DNA of 64,000 nt from Fodinibius sp052060035 (GCF_052060035.1 NZ_JBPOEA010000006.1:62001-126000); one strand, 5' to 3'; numbered from the stretch's first letter, positions 36,798 to 46,690 are shown. The notes: a model not told the origin generated them from the letters alone. Made by a program: numbers and translations.

Positions 36798-38180
36798 TTA
36801 TAATAATACGCCCCGTAATAATAACAGTGCCACCGAAAAGTAGATAATGATACCCGTCACGTCAACTAAGGTAGCTACAAAAGGAGCCGATGTTACCGCC
36901 GGATCCAACCCAAAATGTGACATCACAAAAGGCAGCATAGATCCGCTTAAATTACCGAATACCACCACTCCAACAAGGCTGGTTCCAACTGTTAACGCTT
37001 GTAGAATTAGAACGTAAGAGAGTACTTCTCCTCGCATGACCATCCAAGTAGCAATTACAACCGATCCTAATATGCCTAAAAAGCTACCCAATAAGAATCC
37101 TGACAGTAACTCTCTTTTAAGTACCATCCACCAGTCATTTAGCTTAATATCATCCGTTGATATGGCACGGATAATTAGTGTAGCGGCCTGTGAACCCGAG
37201 TTACCACCGCTGGAAATAATCATCGGGATAAAAAATGACAGCATTGCCGCTGCTGCCAGTGCCTCCTCATAACTGGCCATCGCCGTTACAGTGAGCATCT
37301 GTCCCATAAACAGCATAAATAACCACCCCACTCGTTTCTTGACCATTTGAAAAATGGAAGTCTCTGAATAATAATCATCCAGAGCGCTCATACCAGCCAT
37401 TAGCTGCATATCCTCAGTCGTTTCCTCCTCGGCAACATCAATAATATCATCAATCGTTACGATGCCCACCAAAATACCATCGGAATCGACGACCGGCATA
37501 GCTACACGGTCATATTTACTGAGCATCTTTACGGCATCCTCCTGATCATCAAAAGCACTTAATGCCTCAAAACTTTCATCCATTAATGATGATATAGGCG
37601 CGTCGGTGTCGGCCAAAATAAGTTGATTCAACCGCAGATCATCAATCAGATGTTCATCGGCATCCACTACATAAATGACGTTCACTGTCTCAACACTGTG
37701 ACCGAATTTTCTTATATGATCCATCGCCTTTTGGACCGACCAATCCTTTTTTACTTTCACATAACGAGGCGTCATCAGTCGCCCTACGCTCTCGTCTGGG
37801 AACCCAAGCAGCTTTTGTGACTGTTTACGGTCTTCTACATTCAACGAATTCATCACCCGCTGCGTGAGATGACCCGGAAGCTCTTCCATCAGTGACACCC
37901 GCTCATCCGGCTCCAGGTTCGACATCACCTCGCTCAGCTGCTGAGCGGTAAACATATTGAGTAGCTCGACCCCTTTTCCCGAACTCAAATAGGTAAAGAC
38001 ATCGGCGGCCTTTTGTTTTTTGAGCAAACGAAATATGACAATGGCAATCTCTGCATCCAGCTCTTCCAACAGTTCAGCCACATCAACCGCGGGAACATCA
38101 TTTAGGATGTCCTTTAGAGCTACCCAATCCTTTTCTTTTATAAGCTCTTCAAATTCCGGTTTTAGCAGATGAACTATCAT
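36798..38180 (-). CDS. mgtE: Magnesium transporter MgtE
   Basis: A 460-residue Mg2+ channel: N domain of superhelical repeats (residues 1-130, including L-L-E-E-L-D-A-E-I-A), two CBS domains (about 135-255; the first begins M-T-P-R-Y), a connecting helix, and five transmembrane segments from about 285. G-G-N-S-G-S-Q-A-A near 325 and the Asp of P-F-V-A-T-L-V-D-V-T-G near the C-terminus are the conserved pore motifs. Acidic N/CBS domains sense cytoplasmic magnesium. It heads the run with thyA and folA. Confidence 0.95.
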   Translation of the reverse strand: MIVHLLKPEFEELIKEKDWVALKDILNDVPAVDVAELLEELDAEIAIVIFRLLKKQKAADVFTYLSSGKGVELLNMFTAQQLSEVMSNLEPDERVSLMEELPGHLTQRVMNSLNVEDRKQSQKLLGFPDESVGRLMTPRYVKVKKDWSVQKAMDHIRKFGHSVETVNVIYVVDADEHLIDDLRLNQLILADTDAPISSLMDESFEALSAFDDQEDAVKMLSKYDRVAMPVVDSDGILVGIVTIDDIIDVAEEETTEDMQLMAGMSALDDYYSETSIFQMVKKRVGWLFMLFMGQMLTVTAMASYEEALAAAAMLSFFIPMIISSGGNSGSQAATLIIRAISTDDIKLNDWWMVLKRELLSGFLLGSFLGILGSVVIATWMVMRGEVLSYVLILQALTVGTSLVGVVVFGNLSGSMLPFVMSHFGLDPAVTSAPFVATLVDVTGIIIYFSVALLLLRGVLL

Positions 38181-38426
38181 AAATAAATCAAGTGTAAACT
38201 TTTACTTTAGTGGCAGCTACGACCATTAAATATATCCAAATAAATAACTGCGGGTTTGGATTTATGCTCTCAATGATACCGTTCAGAATGTAAGAATTGC
38301 TTAAAGAATATCACAAAATTGGTTTTAGATATCTTACATTCATTTTTATTAGTTTTTCGATCCATCAATATTCGGTTTATCATGATATTTATTTCTTCAT
38401 CCAATAGTTAATAGCATCAAACATAC

Positions 38427-39839
38427 ATGAAATACGACGCAATAGTTATCGGATCAGGGCCCAACGGTTTAGCCGCCGGAATTCGCCTGGCACAAGAGGG
38501 GCTATCGGTTAAAATATTCGAAAAAGAAGACACAATCGGCGGGGGAACCCGCACGCTGACCTTAACCCAGCCGGGTTTTCATCACGATATCTGTTCAGCT
38601 ATTCATCCCCTTGCCAAAGCCTCTCCATATTTAAAAACACTGCCACTCGAAAATTATGGACTGGAATGGATTCAACCTGAAGTACCCGTAGCCCATCCGC
38701 TGGATGATAAACCCGCCGGTGCTCTGTTTCGCTCTCTGGATAAAACCGTAGATTATCTCGGCAACGACGGCAAAACCTATCGCAAGTGGATTACCCCTTT
38801 TGTTAATGCTTGGGATGATTTGCTGGATGATATTCTGGCGCCGTTTTCTCCCCTCCCCAACAATCCCATTTTGATGGCCCGTTTTGGACTTAAAGCACTT
38901 CGATCCGCTTCTGGATTTGCCAAACGATACCAAACCGAAAAGGCTCGGGCCGTTTTTGCCGGACTGGCCGCCCACGGTATTATGCCTTTTGACGCTACAG
39001 CTACTGCAGCTATTGGATTGGTGCTGGGAACCGCCGCTCACACTGTAGGGTGGCCTTACCCCAAAGGTGGGTCACATGCCATCACAAAAGCAATGGCGGG
39101 CTATTTTGAATCTCTGGGCGGTAAAGTGGAAACCGGGACAGAAATTACTACTATTGATGAACTACCATCATCAAGATCTATTTTGTTTAACAATACACCT
39201 CAGCAAATTTTAGATATTAGCGGCGATAAACTTCCACAATCGTACGCTAAAAAACTGCAGCGGTATGAATATGGACAAGGGGTTTTCAAGCTTGATTTTG
39301 CCCTAAACGAACCCATCCCGTGGAAAGATGAGCTGTGTTGTAAAGCAGGTACAGTACACGTAGGCGGTACGTTTGAAGTAATTGCTGCATCAGAAAAACA
39401 ATCTGCAAATGGTCAACACCCCGAAAAACCCTATGTATTAGTTGCTCAACAAAGTTTGGGGGATGACAGTCGAGCTCCAGATCATAACCATACCGGGTGG
39501 GCGTATTGCCACGTGCCCAACGGTTCAACCGAAGATATGGCCGAGCCGATTATTAGCCAGATTGAACGCTTTGCTCCGGGTTTTCGGGATTGCATTCTCG
39601 ACAGCCATGCAATGAACGCCCAGGATATGCAAGTTTACAATCCCAATTATATTGGTGGAGATATTAACGGCGGACGAGCTGATATCACGCAGCTTTTTAC
39701 GCGTCCGGCGGGACTGTTTGATCCGTACCACATCCCCAAAACCAATATGTATATCGCATCATCCTCGACTCCACCCGGTGGCGGCGTACACGGCATGTGT
39801 GGATTCCATGCAGCGGAATCGGTATTACGTAACCTATAG
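38427..39839 (+). CDS. Phytoene desaturase-like FAD oxidoreductase
   Basis: A 470-residue flavoprotein of the carotenoid/retinoid oxidoreductase superfamily. The N-terminal dinucleotide motif (I-G-S-G-P-N-G-L-A-A-G near residues 8-18, then E-K-E-D-T-I-G-G-G-T-R-T) and the C-terminal G-G-G-V-H-G-M-C-G-F-H-A-A motif are the family's FAD-binding ends. The best matches by recall are PYROXD2-like proteins and not true CrtI desaturases. The substrate is unknown. Its last 6 bases overlap the convergent endonuclease V gene. Confidence 0.85.
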   Translation: MKYDAIVIGSGPNGLAAGIRLAQEGLSVKIFEKEDTIGGGTRTLTLTQPGFHHDICSAIHPLAKASPYLKTLPLENYGLEWIQPEVPVAHPLDDKPAGALFRSLDKTVDYLGNDGKTYRKWITPFVNAWDDLLDDILAPFSPLPNNPILMARFGLKALRSASGFAKRYQTEKARAVFAGLAAHGIMPFDATATAAIGLVLGTAAHTVGWPYPKGGSHAITKAMAGYFESLGGKVETGTEITTIDELPSSRSILFNNTPQQILDISGDKLPQSYAKKLQRYEYGQGVFKLDFALNEPIPWKDELCCKAGTVHVGGTFEVIAASEKQSANGQHPEKPYVLVAQQSLGDDSRAPDHNHTGWAYCHVPNGSTEDMAEPIISQIERFAPGFRDCILDSHAMNAQDMQVYNPNYIGGDINGGRADITQLFTRPAGLFDPYHIPKTNMYIASSSTPPGGGVHGMCGFHAAESVLRNL

Positions 39840-40535
39840 TTCTTGGTACCCTTCGTGTTCTTTACTTTTTCGCAACCTGTTCGCCCACCGGTGTGCCAAT
39901 CGTGATGTTTTTGGTAGTTTGTATTTTGTTAGCGTCTTCATCACAACTTTGTAGGTGTCATCAAATGAGCAACGATAGCCCGGCGATATAAAAATTGGAT
40001 TTACATTTGTTCGGCTTCGCAATGCCATTCCAACTTTTTCACCTTCATCCAAAAGATCTGCTTTGTCCCCCTTTTGTGTGCCCAGTTCACCATGTGTCCC
40101 TGTCAATATATTTTTTGCACAACCTATGGTAGGATGATCAACCTCAATCCCAAATTGAGTAGCAATACCCATCCGACGAGGATGCGCAATTCCGTGTCCA
40201 TCTAACAGGAGTACCTCCGGTTTTTTATTTAGCTGATTCCATGCCTTCAAAAGAACCGGCATCTCCCGAAAAGCCAGCAGTCCCGGAATGTAGGGAAATG
40301 AGGTTTTATCCGAAGACAATGATCGAGCTACCGGATTTAACTCAGTGAGTTCCAACACGACAATAGCGGCATGCATAAGATCTGATCCGCGATCAAACGA
40401 AATATCTGCGCCGGCTACATATTTGGGGGCTTCAGGCAGCCCTTGCAACGAAATCTTTTCTCCTAATTCCTGCTGAAGATCTTTCGCTCTTTGAGGATCT
40501 ATCGTTTTGTAATAATCCAGTTTATTTGTGTTCAT
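39834..40535 (-). CDS. nfi: Endonuclease V
   Basis: A 233-residue repair nuclease that cuts near deoxyinosine in DNA. Catalytic Asp in A-G-A-D-I-S-F-D near residue 45, Y-I-P-G-L-L-A-F-R-E near 82, the second Asp in L-L-L-D-G-H-G-I-A-H-P-R near 111, and G-C-A-K near 137 are all visible. The length is usual. It is divergent from the decarboxylase gene and slightly overlaps the convergent flavoprotein gene, so no operon partner is suggested. Confidence 0.95.
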   Translation of the reverse strand: MNTNKLDYYKTIDPQRAKDLQQELGEKISLQGLPEAPKYVAGADISFDRGSDLMHAAIVVLELTELNPVARSLSSDKTSFPYIPGLLAFREMPVLLKAWNQLNKKPEVLLLDGHGIAHPRRMGIATQFGIEVDHPTIGCAKNILTGTHGELGTQKGDKADLLDEGEKVGMALRSRTNVNPIFISPGYRCSFDDTYKVVMKTLTKYKLPKTSRLAHRWANRLRKSKEHEGYQEL

Positions 40536-40609
40536 CGGGAATCAAACTTTTCGAAATAATTTGTTATTTAACATAGATGTAAATATTGGCAGATCAACTA
40601 ATCAATACA

Positions 40610-42031
40610 ATGGACAATAAGAAATTTCGTAAGCACGCTCACGAACTTGTCGACTGGATGGCTGATTACTTCGAAGAAGTTGAGGATTATCCTGTAAAAC
40701 CGGATGTACTGCCCGGTGATATATCAGCGAAGCTTCCCGAAAAAGCGCCCCAAAAACCAGAGTCTTTTGAAGTACAGTTTGACGATTTTAAAAACCAAAT
40801 ATTGCCCGGTATCACCCACTGGCAAAGCCCCAATTTTATGGGCTACTTCCCTGCCAACACCAGCTATCCTTCGGTGCTGGCCGAAATGTTAACCGCCACC
40901 CTTGGTGCCCAGTGCATGAGCTGGCTCACTTCTCCCGCCGCCACCGAACTTGAAGAACAAGTTATGGAGTGGCTACGAAAAGCAATCGCGCTACCCAAAC
41001 CATTCACCGGCGTCATACAAGGAACGGCCTCTACCTCTACCCTGTGTGCCCTACTAATGGCCCGCGAACGCATAACGAATTTCGAGGTCAATGAATCGGG
41101 ATTTCCGAACGATGAAACCTTTACCGTATATTGCTCGTCAGAAACTCACTCATCGATCGAAAAGGATGTAAAAATAGCTGGATTCGGACGACAAAACTTG
41201 CGTAATATTCCGGTGGATGAAGAATACGCCATGAATCCGGAGGCGTTAGAGGAAGCAATCCGAAATGATCTCGAAAACGGCTTGCAACCCACAGCGGTGG
41301 TTGCTACCGTTGGTACGACCGGCTCCACAGCTATGGATCCGGTGAAAGCAATCGGAGAAATCTGTGCCAAGTATGATGTTTTTCTCCATGTAGATGCCGC
41401 CTATGCCGGAACAGCTTTGCTACTACCCGAAATGCGGTGGATGAACGAAGGGATTGAGCATGCGGATTCTTTCGTTTTTAATCCCCATAAATGGATGTTT
41501 ACCAACTTTGACTGCTCTGCTTTTTATGTGCAGGATGAGGCACTGCTTGTGCGTACATTTGAAATCATGCCGGAGTATCTAAAAACACCTGAAGATGAGC
41601 AGGTCAAAAACTATCGGGACTGGGGCATTCCGCTGGGACGACGATTCCGAGCGCTCAAACTGTGGTTCGTAATGCGCAGTTATGGTATCGAAGGACTACA
41701 AGAAAAAATTCGCGTGCATATACAATTCGGCCAACAGCTGAAAGAAAAGATAGAAACCCACGATCATTTTGAGTTACTTGCTCCCGTACCACTGAATACC
41801 ATCTGCTTTCGATTTCATCCTAACTATATTGATGACGAGAAAAAGCTCAATGAACTTAACGAGCAGCTTCTGCATCAAATACAGGAAAGCGGTAAAATAT
41901 TTTTAACTCACACCAAGCTGGATGGAAAATATACGATCCGCATCGTACTGGGGAATACCAATCTTGAACAACGTCATGTAGATGCGGCTTGGAAGCTTAT
42001 CAAAAAAACAGCCAGCAGCTTAATCTCTTAA
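40610..42031 (+). CDS. PLP-dependent aromatic-L-amino-acid decarboxylase family enzyme
   Basis: A protein of 473 residues from the preferred ATG; a TTG 24 bases upstream adds 8. It is a group II pyridoxal-phosphate decarboxylase: H-W-Q-S-P-N-F-M-G-Y-F-P-A near residue 72, S-S-E-T-H-S-S with the stacking His near 181, H-V-D-A-A-Y-A-G near 258, and the PLP Lys in N-P-H-K-W-M near 295. The N-terminal half resembles animal and plant AADC more than glutamate decarboxylase, so tryptophan, tyrosine or phenylalanine are likely substrates, giving amines and CO2. Confidence 0.9.
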   Translation: MDNKKFRKHAHELVDWMADYFEEVEDYPVKPDVLPGDISAKLPEKAPQKPESFEVQFDDFKNQILPGITHWQSPNFMGYFPANTSYPSVLAEMLTATLGAQCMSWLTSPAATELEEQVMEWLRKAIALPKPFTGVIQGTASTSTLCALLMARERITNFEVNESGFPNDETFTVYCSSETHSSIEKDVKIAGFGRQNLRNIPVDEEYAMNPEALEEAIRNDLENGLQPTAVVATVGTTGSTAMDPVKAIGEICAKYDVFLHVDAAYAGTALLLPEMRWMNEGIEHADSFVFNPHKWMFTNFDCSAFYVQDEALLVRTFEIMPEYLKTPEDEQVKNYRDWGIPLGRRFRALKLWFVMRSYGIEGLQEKIRVHIQFGQQLKEKIETHDHFELLAPVPLNTICFRFHPNYIDDEKKLNELNEQLLHQIQESGKIFLTHTKLDGKYTIRIVLGNTNLEQRHVDAAWKLIKKTASSLIS

Positions 42032-42143
42032 GAAATTTTACATTCTATAAAACAGCTCATGCAAGTAAGATTTGTATCTCGGTCATTTGCTGTAAATATT
42101 ATACCTACATAATTAAGGTTTTAATCCGAAAAATAAGTGCAAA

Positions 42144-42848
42144 ATGGAATTATCTGATATCAAAGCATTGGTAACGGGCGGAAGCTCAGGTATTGGCAAA
42201 GCAACCGCAAAGGCAATCATTGAAGCCGGTGGAAAAGCTGTTATTGCTGCCCGGGGTAAAGATAAACTCGAAGCCACGGCAGAAGAAATTGGGGCTATTC
42301 CCATGCAGTGTGATGTGCGAGAAGAGGATCAGGTTATTGGGCTCGTAGAACAAACAATTGAGGAACTTGATGGCTTTAATGTGTTGGTCAATAACGCAGG
42401 CTACGGACAGTTTTCCAAGCTTACGGACTTGTCCGAAAAAGCACTAAAAAGCGTTTTGCAGGTAAATACGGTAGGGGCTATGATGGTGGGACGAGAATGT
42501 GCCAAGCATTTTATTGAGCAGGATTACGGAAATATCATCAACGTTTCTTCGTCGGCCGGCAAACGCGGTTTTGAAGGTGGTACGGCTTACTGCGCCAGCA
42601 AATTTGCCTTAAGTGGCATGACTGAATGTTGGAGAGCAGAACTGCGTCCACATAATATTCGCGTGATGCAGATCAATCCAAGTGAGGTACAGACCGAATT
42701 CTTTGACAAGGCAGGACGCGGGGGACGGGATTTCAATCCCACCAAACTTGTTGCCGGTGACATTGCCAAAGCGATCTGTAATATGTTGTCGCTGCACGAC
42801 CGCGGCTTCATCACCGAAACCAGTGTCTGGGCAACCAACCCCCAATAA
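42144..42848 (+). CDS. Short-chain dehydrogenase/reductase
   Basis: A 234-residue classical SDR. The NAD(P) motif T-G-G-S-S-G-I-G is at residues 11-18, N-N-A-G near 82, catalytic Ser in N-V-S-S-S near 135 and Y-C-A-S-K near 149-153. Substrate unknown. Its stop is 1 base before the ATG of the Rieske oxygenase gene, which suggests that both act in one pathway, for example oxidation of an alcohol or aldehyde made by the oxygenase. Confidence 0.9.
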   Translation: MELSDIKALVTGGSSGIGKATAKAIIEAGGKAVIAARGKDKLEATAEEIGAIPMQCDVREEDQVIGLVEQTIEELDGFNVLVNNAGYGQFSKLTDLSEKALKSVLQVNTVGAMMVGRECAKHFIEQDYGNIINVSSSAGKRGFEGGTAYCASKFALSGMTECWRAELRPHNIRVMQINPSEVQTEFFDKAGRGGRDFNPTKLVAGDIAKAICNMLSLHDRGFITETSVWATNPQ

Positions 42849-42849
42849 G

Positions 42850-43956
42850 ATGAGCGATCGAGACCTCCCGAATATTCACCCCGATGATCTCCATCAGGAA
42901 CCCATTGAACGAGCCGAAACGATTCCATCGAGATGGTATTACTCAGATTCCATTTTTGAATTCGAAAAGGAGATTCTTTTTTCAAGGTTCTGGCAGTTAG
43001 CATGTCACAAAAGTGAACTTCCCAAGGTTGGTGATAGTCATATGCTGGAAGTAGCGAGAAATCCGCTCATGCTGGTTCGTGCGGATGAGCAAACCATCAA
43101 CGCTTTTTACAATGTATGCAAACATCGCGGCGGACCGGTAGCCGTAAAAAAAGGGACTACTTCCGTCCTGCAATGCCAGTATCACGGGTGGACCTACCTG
43201 CTGGATGGATCGCTTCGGGGTATCCCCCACTTTAAAAAAGTGGCCCTATTCGACAAAAAGGACTTCGGCTTAGAACCCGTAAAACAACAAGACTGGGAAG
43301 GATTTCTGTTTGTATCTCTCGATGATAAATCACCCGAACTTGTAAAAATCCTCAGCGGAATATCTGAGACTATTGCCCCGATTGATCTATCAGAATTTAA
43401 ATTTGTGGAAGAGCAGTCCTATCACCTCAACTGCAATTGGAAAGTCTATGTCGACAATTTCTTAGAGGGATATCATATTCCTATCGTTCATCCCGAATTG
43501 GCGAAACTGCTCGATTACGGAGAATACAAAACGGATACCTCTGAATGGTATTCCCTGCAACATAGTCCATTTCAGGCTGGGGATAATATTTATAAATCTA
43601 ACGATGGGAAAGCATATTACTATTACATTTTTCCCAATATTATGCTGAATATCCTGCCCGGCCGGCTGCAAACCAATGTCATTCGTCCCATCTCTCCCAC
43701 CCATACCGAGGTCATTTTCAAGTATTACTATACGAATCCCGATGATAAGGATATGATTCATGATGACCTCGAATACAGTGAGAAAATTCAGGACGAGGAC
43801 ATTGAAATTTGTGAGCTTGTTCAAAAGGGACTGCAATCTAAGGCGTATAACAAGGGACGATTTTCCGTGGAGCGCGAAAAAGGCGTTTACCATTTTCAGT
43901 CGGTGCTTAAAAGAGAATTTGCCAACTTTTTAGAAACAAATGGTGAAATGGGATGA
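42850..43956 (+). CDS. Rieske-type aromatic-ring-hydroxylating oxygenase alpha subunit
   Basis: A 368-residue non-haem iron oxygenase. The ATG right after the SDR stop is chosen; an upstream open frame overlaps the SDR gene and lacks similarity. The Rieske cluster is formed by C-K-H near residue 91 and C-Q-Y-H-G-W near 108; mononuclear iron ligands lie in D-N-F-L-E-G-Y-H-I-P-I-V-H-P-E near 201. The architecture is that of choline monooxygenase and related enzymes (SRPBCC C-terminal domain). No ferredoxin or reductase gene is adjacent. It overlaps the next gene by 4 bases. Confidence 0.92.
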   Translation: MSDRDLPNIHPDDLHQEPIERAETIPSRWYYSDSIFEFEKEILFSRFWQLACHKSELPKVGDSHMLEVARNPLMLVRADEQTINAFYNVCKHRGGPVAVKKGTTSVLQCQYHGWTYLLDGSLRGIPHFKKVALFDKKDFGLEPVKQQDWEGFLFVSLDDKSPELVKILSGISETIAPIDLSEFKFVEEQSYHLNCNWKVYVDNFLEGYHIPIVHPELAKLLDYGEYKTDTSEWYSLQHSPFQAGDNIYKSNDGKAYYYYIFPNIMLNILPGRLQTNVIRPISPTHTEVIFKYYYTNPDDKDMIHDDLEYSEKIQDEDIEICELVQKGLQSKAYNKGRFSVEREKGVYHFQSVLKREFANFLETNGEMG

Positions 43957-46271
43957 AATCAAAGAACCTCCAGCAGGCAATCTTATTTGTTATCGCTTTT
44001 TTTGCGGTATGGTTTAGCTCTTATATTATCCAACCTCCTGAGCCCAAACCGGATTCAAGTTCGTCAACCGATTTTTCGGCCGAGCGTGCTTTAGAACATG
44101 TCCAATCTTTGGCCCAAACTCAGCGGCCGATCGGCAGTGCAGCCAATGACAGCGCCAGAAACTATATTTTAAATGAACTCCGTGAACTCGGATTAGAACC
44201 GGAGATCCAGCGAGGCATTGGGGTTGGCACCAGCTCTGATCGCGGTCTTGTGGGCCATGCAGAAAATATCATAGCTAAAATGCATGGGACGAATTCTCAG
44301 CGGACAATCTTGCTGATGGCCCATTACGATTCCAAGCCCAATACCTATGGTGCCGGCGATGATGCTTCGGGCATAGCTACTATTTTAGAATCCATTCGAG
44401 CCATCAAATCCCAAGAAAAACCACTACAAAATGATGTTTGGATTCTGCTGACTGATGGTGAAGAGCGCGGTCTGTTGGGTGTCGAACTTTTTACAGATGA
44501 GTTTAAACAGCTGCAAGAAATTGATCTCGTACTTAATTTTGAATCGCGCGGTTCCAGTGGTCCGTCGATGATGTTCGAGACCAGCGAAAATAACGGACAT
44601 CTTATTCCCCATTTTGCGTACGCCACGCCCTATCCCGTAGCCAACTCGCTGATGTATACCGTATATAAGCTATTGCCTAACGACACCGATATGTCGGTAA
44701 CGAAGCGGGCCGGTATTGACGGTCTCAATTTCGCCTTCACACAAGATTTCCTGCATTATCACACCATGCTGGATACGCCTGACAACCTCTCTATGGCCTC
44801 AATGCAGCATCACGGATCCAATTTACTGGGCAATGTACGTCATTTCGCTAACACCAATTTTTCCCGCGAAAGCAATACTGAATTCGTCTATTTTAATAAT
44901 CTTACCGGCGGGCTTATCTACTATCCCTCCGGCTGGTCACTCCCTTTAGCAGTCATCACTGCCCTACTTTTTATTGCCTTCCTGAGTTATCTGTTTCGGA
45001 CCAACCAAATTACCATCGGAAGATATCTGGGCAGTATATTTCTGTTCGTAATAACTGTGGCAATTGGATCACTCATCACTTTTATTGGTTGGCAGAGCAT
45101 CAAAGCACTGCATCCCGAATACCAATGGATCATCCAGGGAGAAGTCTATAATCACAGCTGGTATTTCTGGGCATTTTCTTCACTAACGGCCGCAATTTTT
45201 ATTGCGCTTTACGGTTGGATCCAAAGCAAATTAACAACCCAACAGTTGATAAGCGGGCCATTTACCATTTGGATGCTCCTCTCCCTCATCACTGCCTGGT
45301 ATTTGCCCACTGCTGCTTATATTTTTACCTGGCCGGCACTTTTGGGGTTAGTCGGATGGATTATTTTAGGGGATCAAATATCCATTTTTTCCTGGAATAA
45401 CACCCTCATATTAGCCATCGCATTTTTCTGGGGGCTGTTTATTATTTCGCCCTACATCCGACTCGTACAAATTATGCTCACTACCGAAATGTTATTTGTT
45501 TCGATGATTCTTATGGGGCTGCTTATTGGCTTGTCCTGGCCGCTTATTGGGCAAATAACAAAAGACCATCAATATAAATGGAGTGGCGCTCTCCTCGTAC
45601 TCTCGGTAATATTTTTAATGGGAGCATCCGTTACTTCCGATTTTAATGACATCCATAAGAAACAAAATAGCATCAATTTTGTGCAGGATCTCGATTCCAA
45701 AACAGCCTACTGGGTCAGCCGTGACCCTGCTGCCGACACTTGGACAAAGCAGTTCTTATCGGATAATTACAAAGAAGGAAATCCTACTGATATAACAATA
45801 CCCTTTGGCGGAAAATTACTTTATCAAAAAGCTTCTACGATTGATCTTTCGGAACCACAAATTACTGTTCTAAGCGACAGCAGTTCCAATTCGCAACGAC
45901 ACCTCACCCTGGCGATGAATGCCCATCGAGGTATTGCCATGAGAATGAGCTGGGGTAATCCCGCAACAATCTCTGAAATTCGTATTGAAGGGAAATCTAT
46001 TTTTGAAAAAGAAAATATGGGTCGGTATTTGTACTATTTTAATGATTTTTCAAAAACCTTTGAGTTATATATCAGCTATCAAAAGTCAGATGATGCACCA
46101 TCATTTGATTTTACTTTTGTTGATCCAACTCTTCCCACTGAGTTGCTCGAGGACTATAAACCACGACCAAGCCACATCATCCCTGCCCCATATTCGGTAT
46201 TCAGCTCTGATGCCACTATTTGGCAAACGCAAATGGAGCTGGAAGATATTCTTTCCGGGAATGAACTTTAA
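43953..46271 (+). CDS. Membrane M28 family metallopeptidase
   Basis: A 772-residue protein: N-terminal transmembrane anchor (residues 8-25), M28 peptidase domain with zinc ligands in M-A-H-Y-D-S-K-P near 112, G-D-D-A-S-G near 131 and D-G-E-E-R-G near 169, then about eight transmembrane segments (about 330-570) and a C-terminal periplasmic beta domain. This is the arrangement of the ERMP1/Fxna-like group. It begins inside the Rieske gene stop (ATGA overlap). The substrate is unknown; it faces the periplasm. Confidence 0.9.
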   Translation: MKSKNLQQAILFVIAFFAVWFSSYIIQPPEPKPDSSSSTDFSAERALEHVQSLAQTQRPIGSAANDSARNYILNELRELGLEPEIQRGIGVGTSSDRGLVGHAENIIAKMHGTNSQRTILLMAHYDSKPNTYGAGDDASGIATILESIRAIKSQEKPLQNDVWILLTDGEERGLLGVELFTDEFKQLQEIDLVLNFESRGSSGPSMMFETSENNGHLIPHFAYATPYPVANSLMYTVYKLLPNDTDMSVTKRAGIDGLNFAFTQDFLHYHTMLDTPDNLSMASMQHHGSNLLGNVRHFANTNFSRESNTEFVYFNNLTGGLIYYPSGWSLPLAVITALLFIAFLSYLFRTNQITIGRYLGSIFLFVITVAIGSLITFIGWQSIKALHPEYQWIIQGEVYNHSWYFWAFSSLTAAIFIALYGWIQSKLTTQQLISGPFTIWMLLSLITAWYLPTAAYIFTWPALLGLVGWIILGDQISIFSWNNTLILAIAFFWGLFIISPYIRLVQIMLTTEMLFVSMILMGLLIGLSWPLIGQITKDHQYKWSGALLVLSVIFLMGASVTSDFNDIHKKQNSINFVQDLDSKTAYWVSRDPAADTWTKQFLSDNYKEGNPTDITIPFGGKLLYQKASTIDLSEPQITVLSDSSSNSQRHLTLAMNAHRGIAMRMSWGNPATISEIRIEGKSIFEKENMGRYLYYFNDFSKTFELYISYQKSDDAPSFDFTFVDPTLPTELLEDYKPRPSHIIPAPYSVFSSDATIWQTQMELEDILSGNEL

Positions 46272-46342
46272 AACGACTCTTGCCTTTATCCTCTGGCAGA
46301 GCTGCTTCTACCCTTAACGTGAAATAATCACACGAGTCATTT

Positions 46343-46690
46343 TCATTCCTGTTCGGGATAGCATTCCTCACACGGACACATGTTCCGCAGCGTATCCCAC
46401 TGGTACATGCCGTTGTTATGCCCGTCATTCCAGAATATCTTGATGGCGTGATTACCTATCTGTTTAATATCCTCGATCTCAAAATGCTGTGGGGGATCTA
46501 CAAAAAACAATGAGCGGTCAAACGTATTCATATTACCGTGTCCACCGCGACACATTACACAGGGACAGTTTTTTCGAAGTCCAAATAACGGATACTTCGA
46601 ATGATGCCCGTCTGACCAATTGATTTCTAAAATCTGGTCGCTGTTAGAAACTTCAATTCCAGTAGGTAAAATATCGCTTTGCATAGTCAT
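46343..46690 (-). CDS. DUF971 domain protein
   Basis: A 115-residue protein of the DUF971 family, which corresponds to the N-terminal domain of gamma-butyrobetaine hydroxylases. I-N-W-S-D-G-H-H-S-x-Y and W-N-D-G-H-N-N-G-M-Y are the conserved strand motifs. Two cysteine groups, C-P-C-V-M-C near residue 43 and C-P-C-E-E-C at the end, could bind zinc or an Fe-S cluster. The family is sometimes encoded beside Mrp/ApbC iron-sulfur carriers; none is seen here. Function uncertain. Confidence 0.88.
   Translation of the reverse strand: MTMQSDILPTGIEVSNSDQILEINWSDGHHSKYPLFGLRKNCPCVMCRGGHGNMNTFDRSLFFVDPPQHFEIEDIKQIGNHAIKIFWNDGHNNGMYQWDTLRNMCPCEECYPEQE

Noticed and set aside
38181..38426. Divergent spacer upstream of mgtE, searched for a magnesium riboswitch and small genes
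   Set aside because: No M-box-like pairing or convincing open frame was seen; only ordinary AT-rich promoter-type sequence.
42682..42849. N-terminal extension of the Rieske oxygenase frame
   Set aside because: It lies inside the SDR gene in another frame, is rich in Arg, Thr and Pro with no similarity to the family, and a proper ATG follows directly after the SDR stop.
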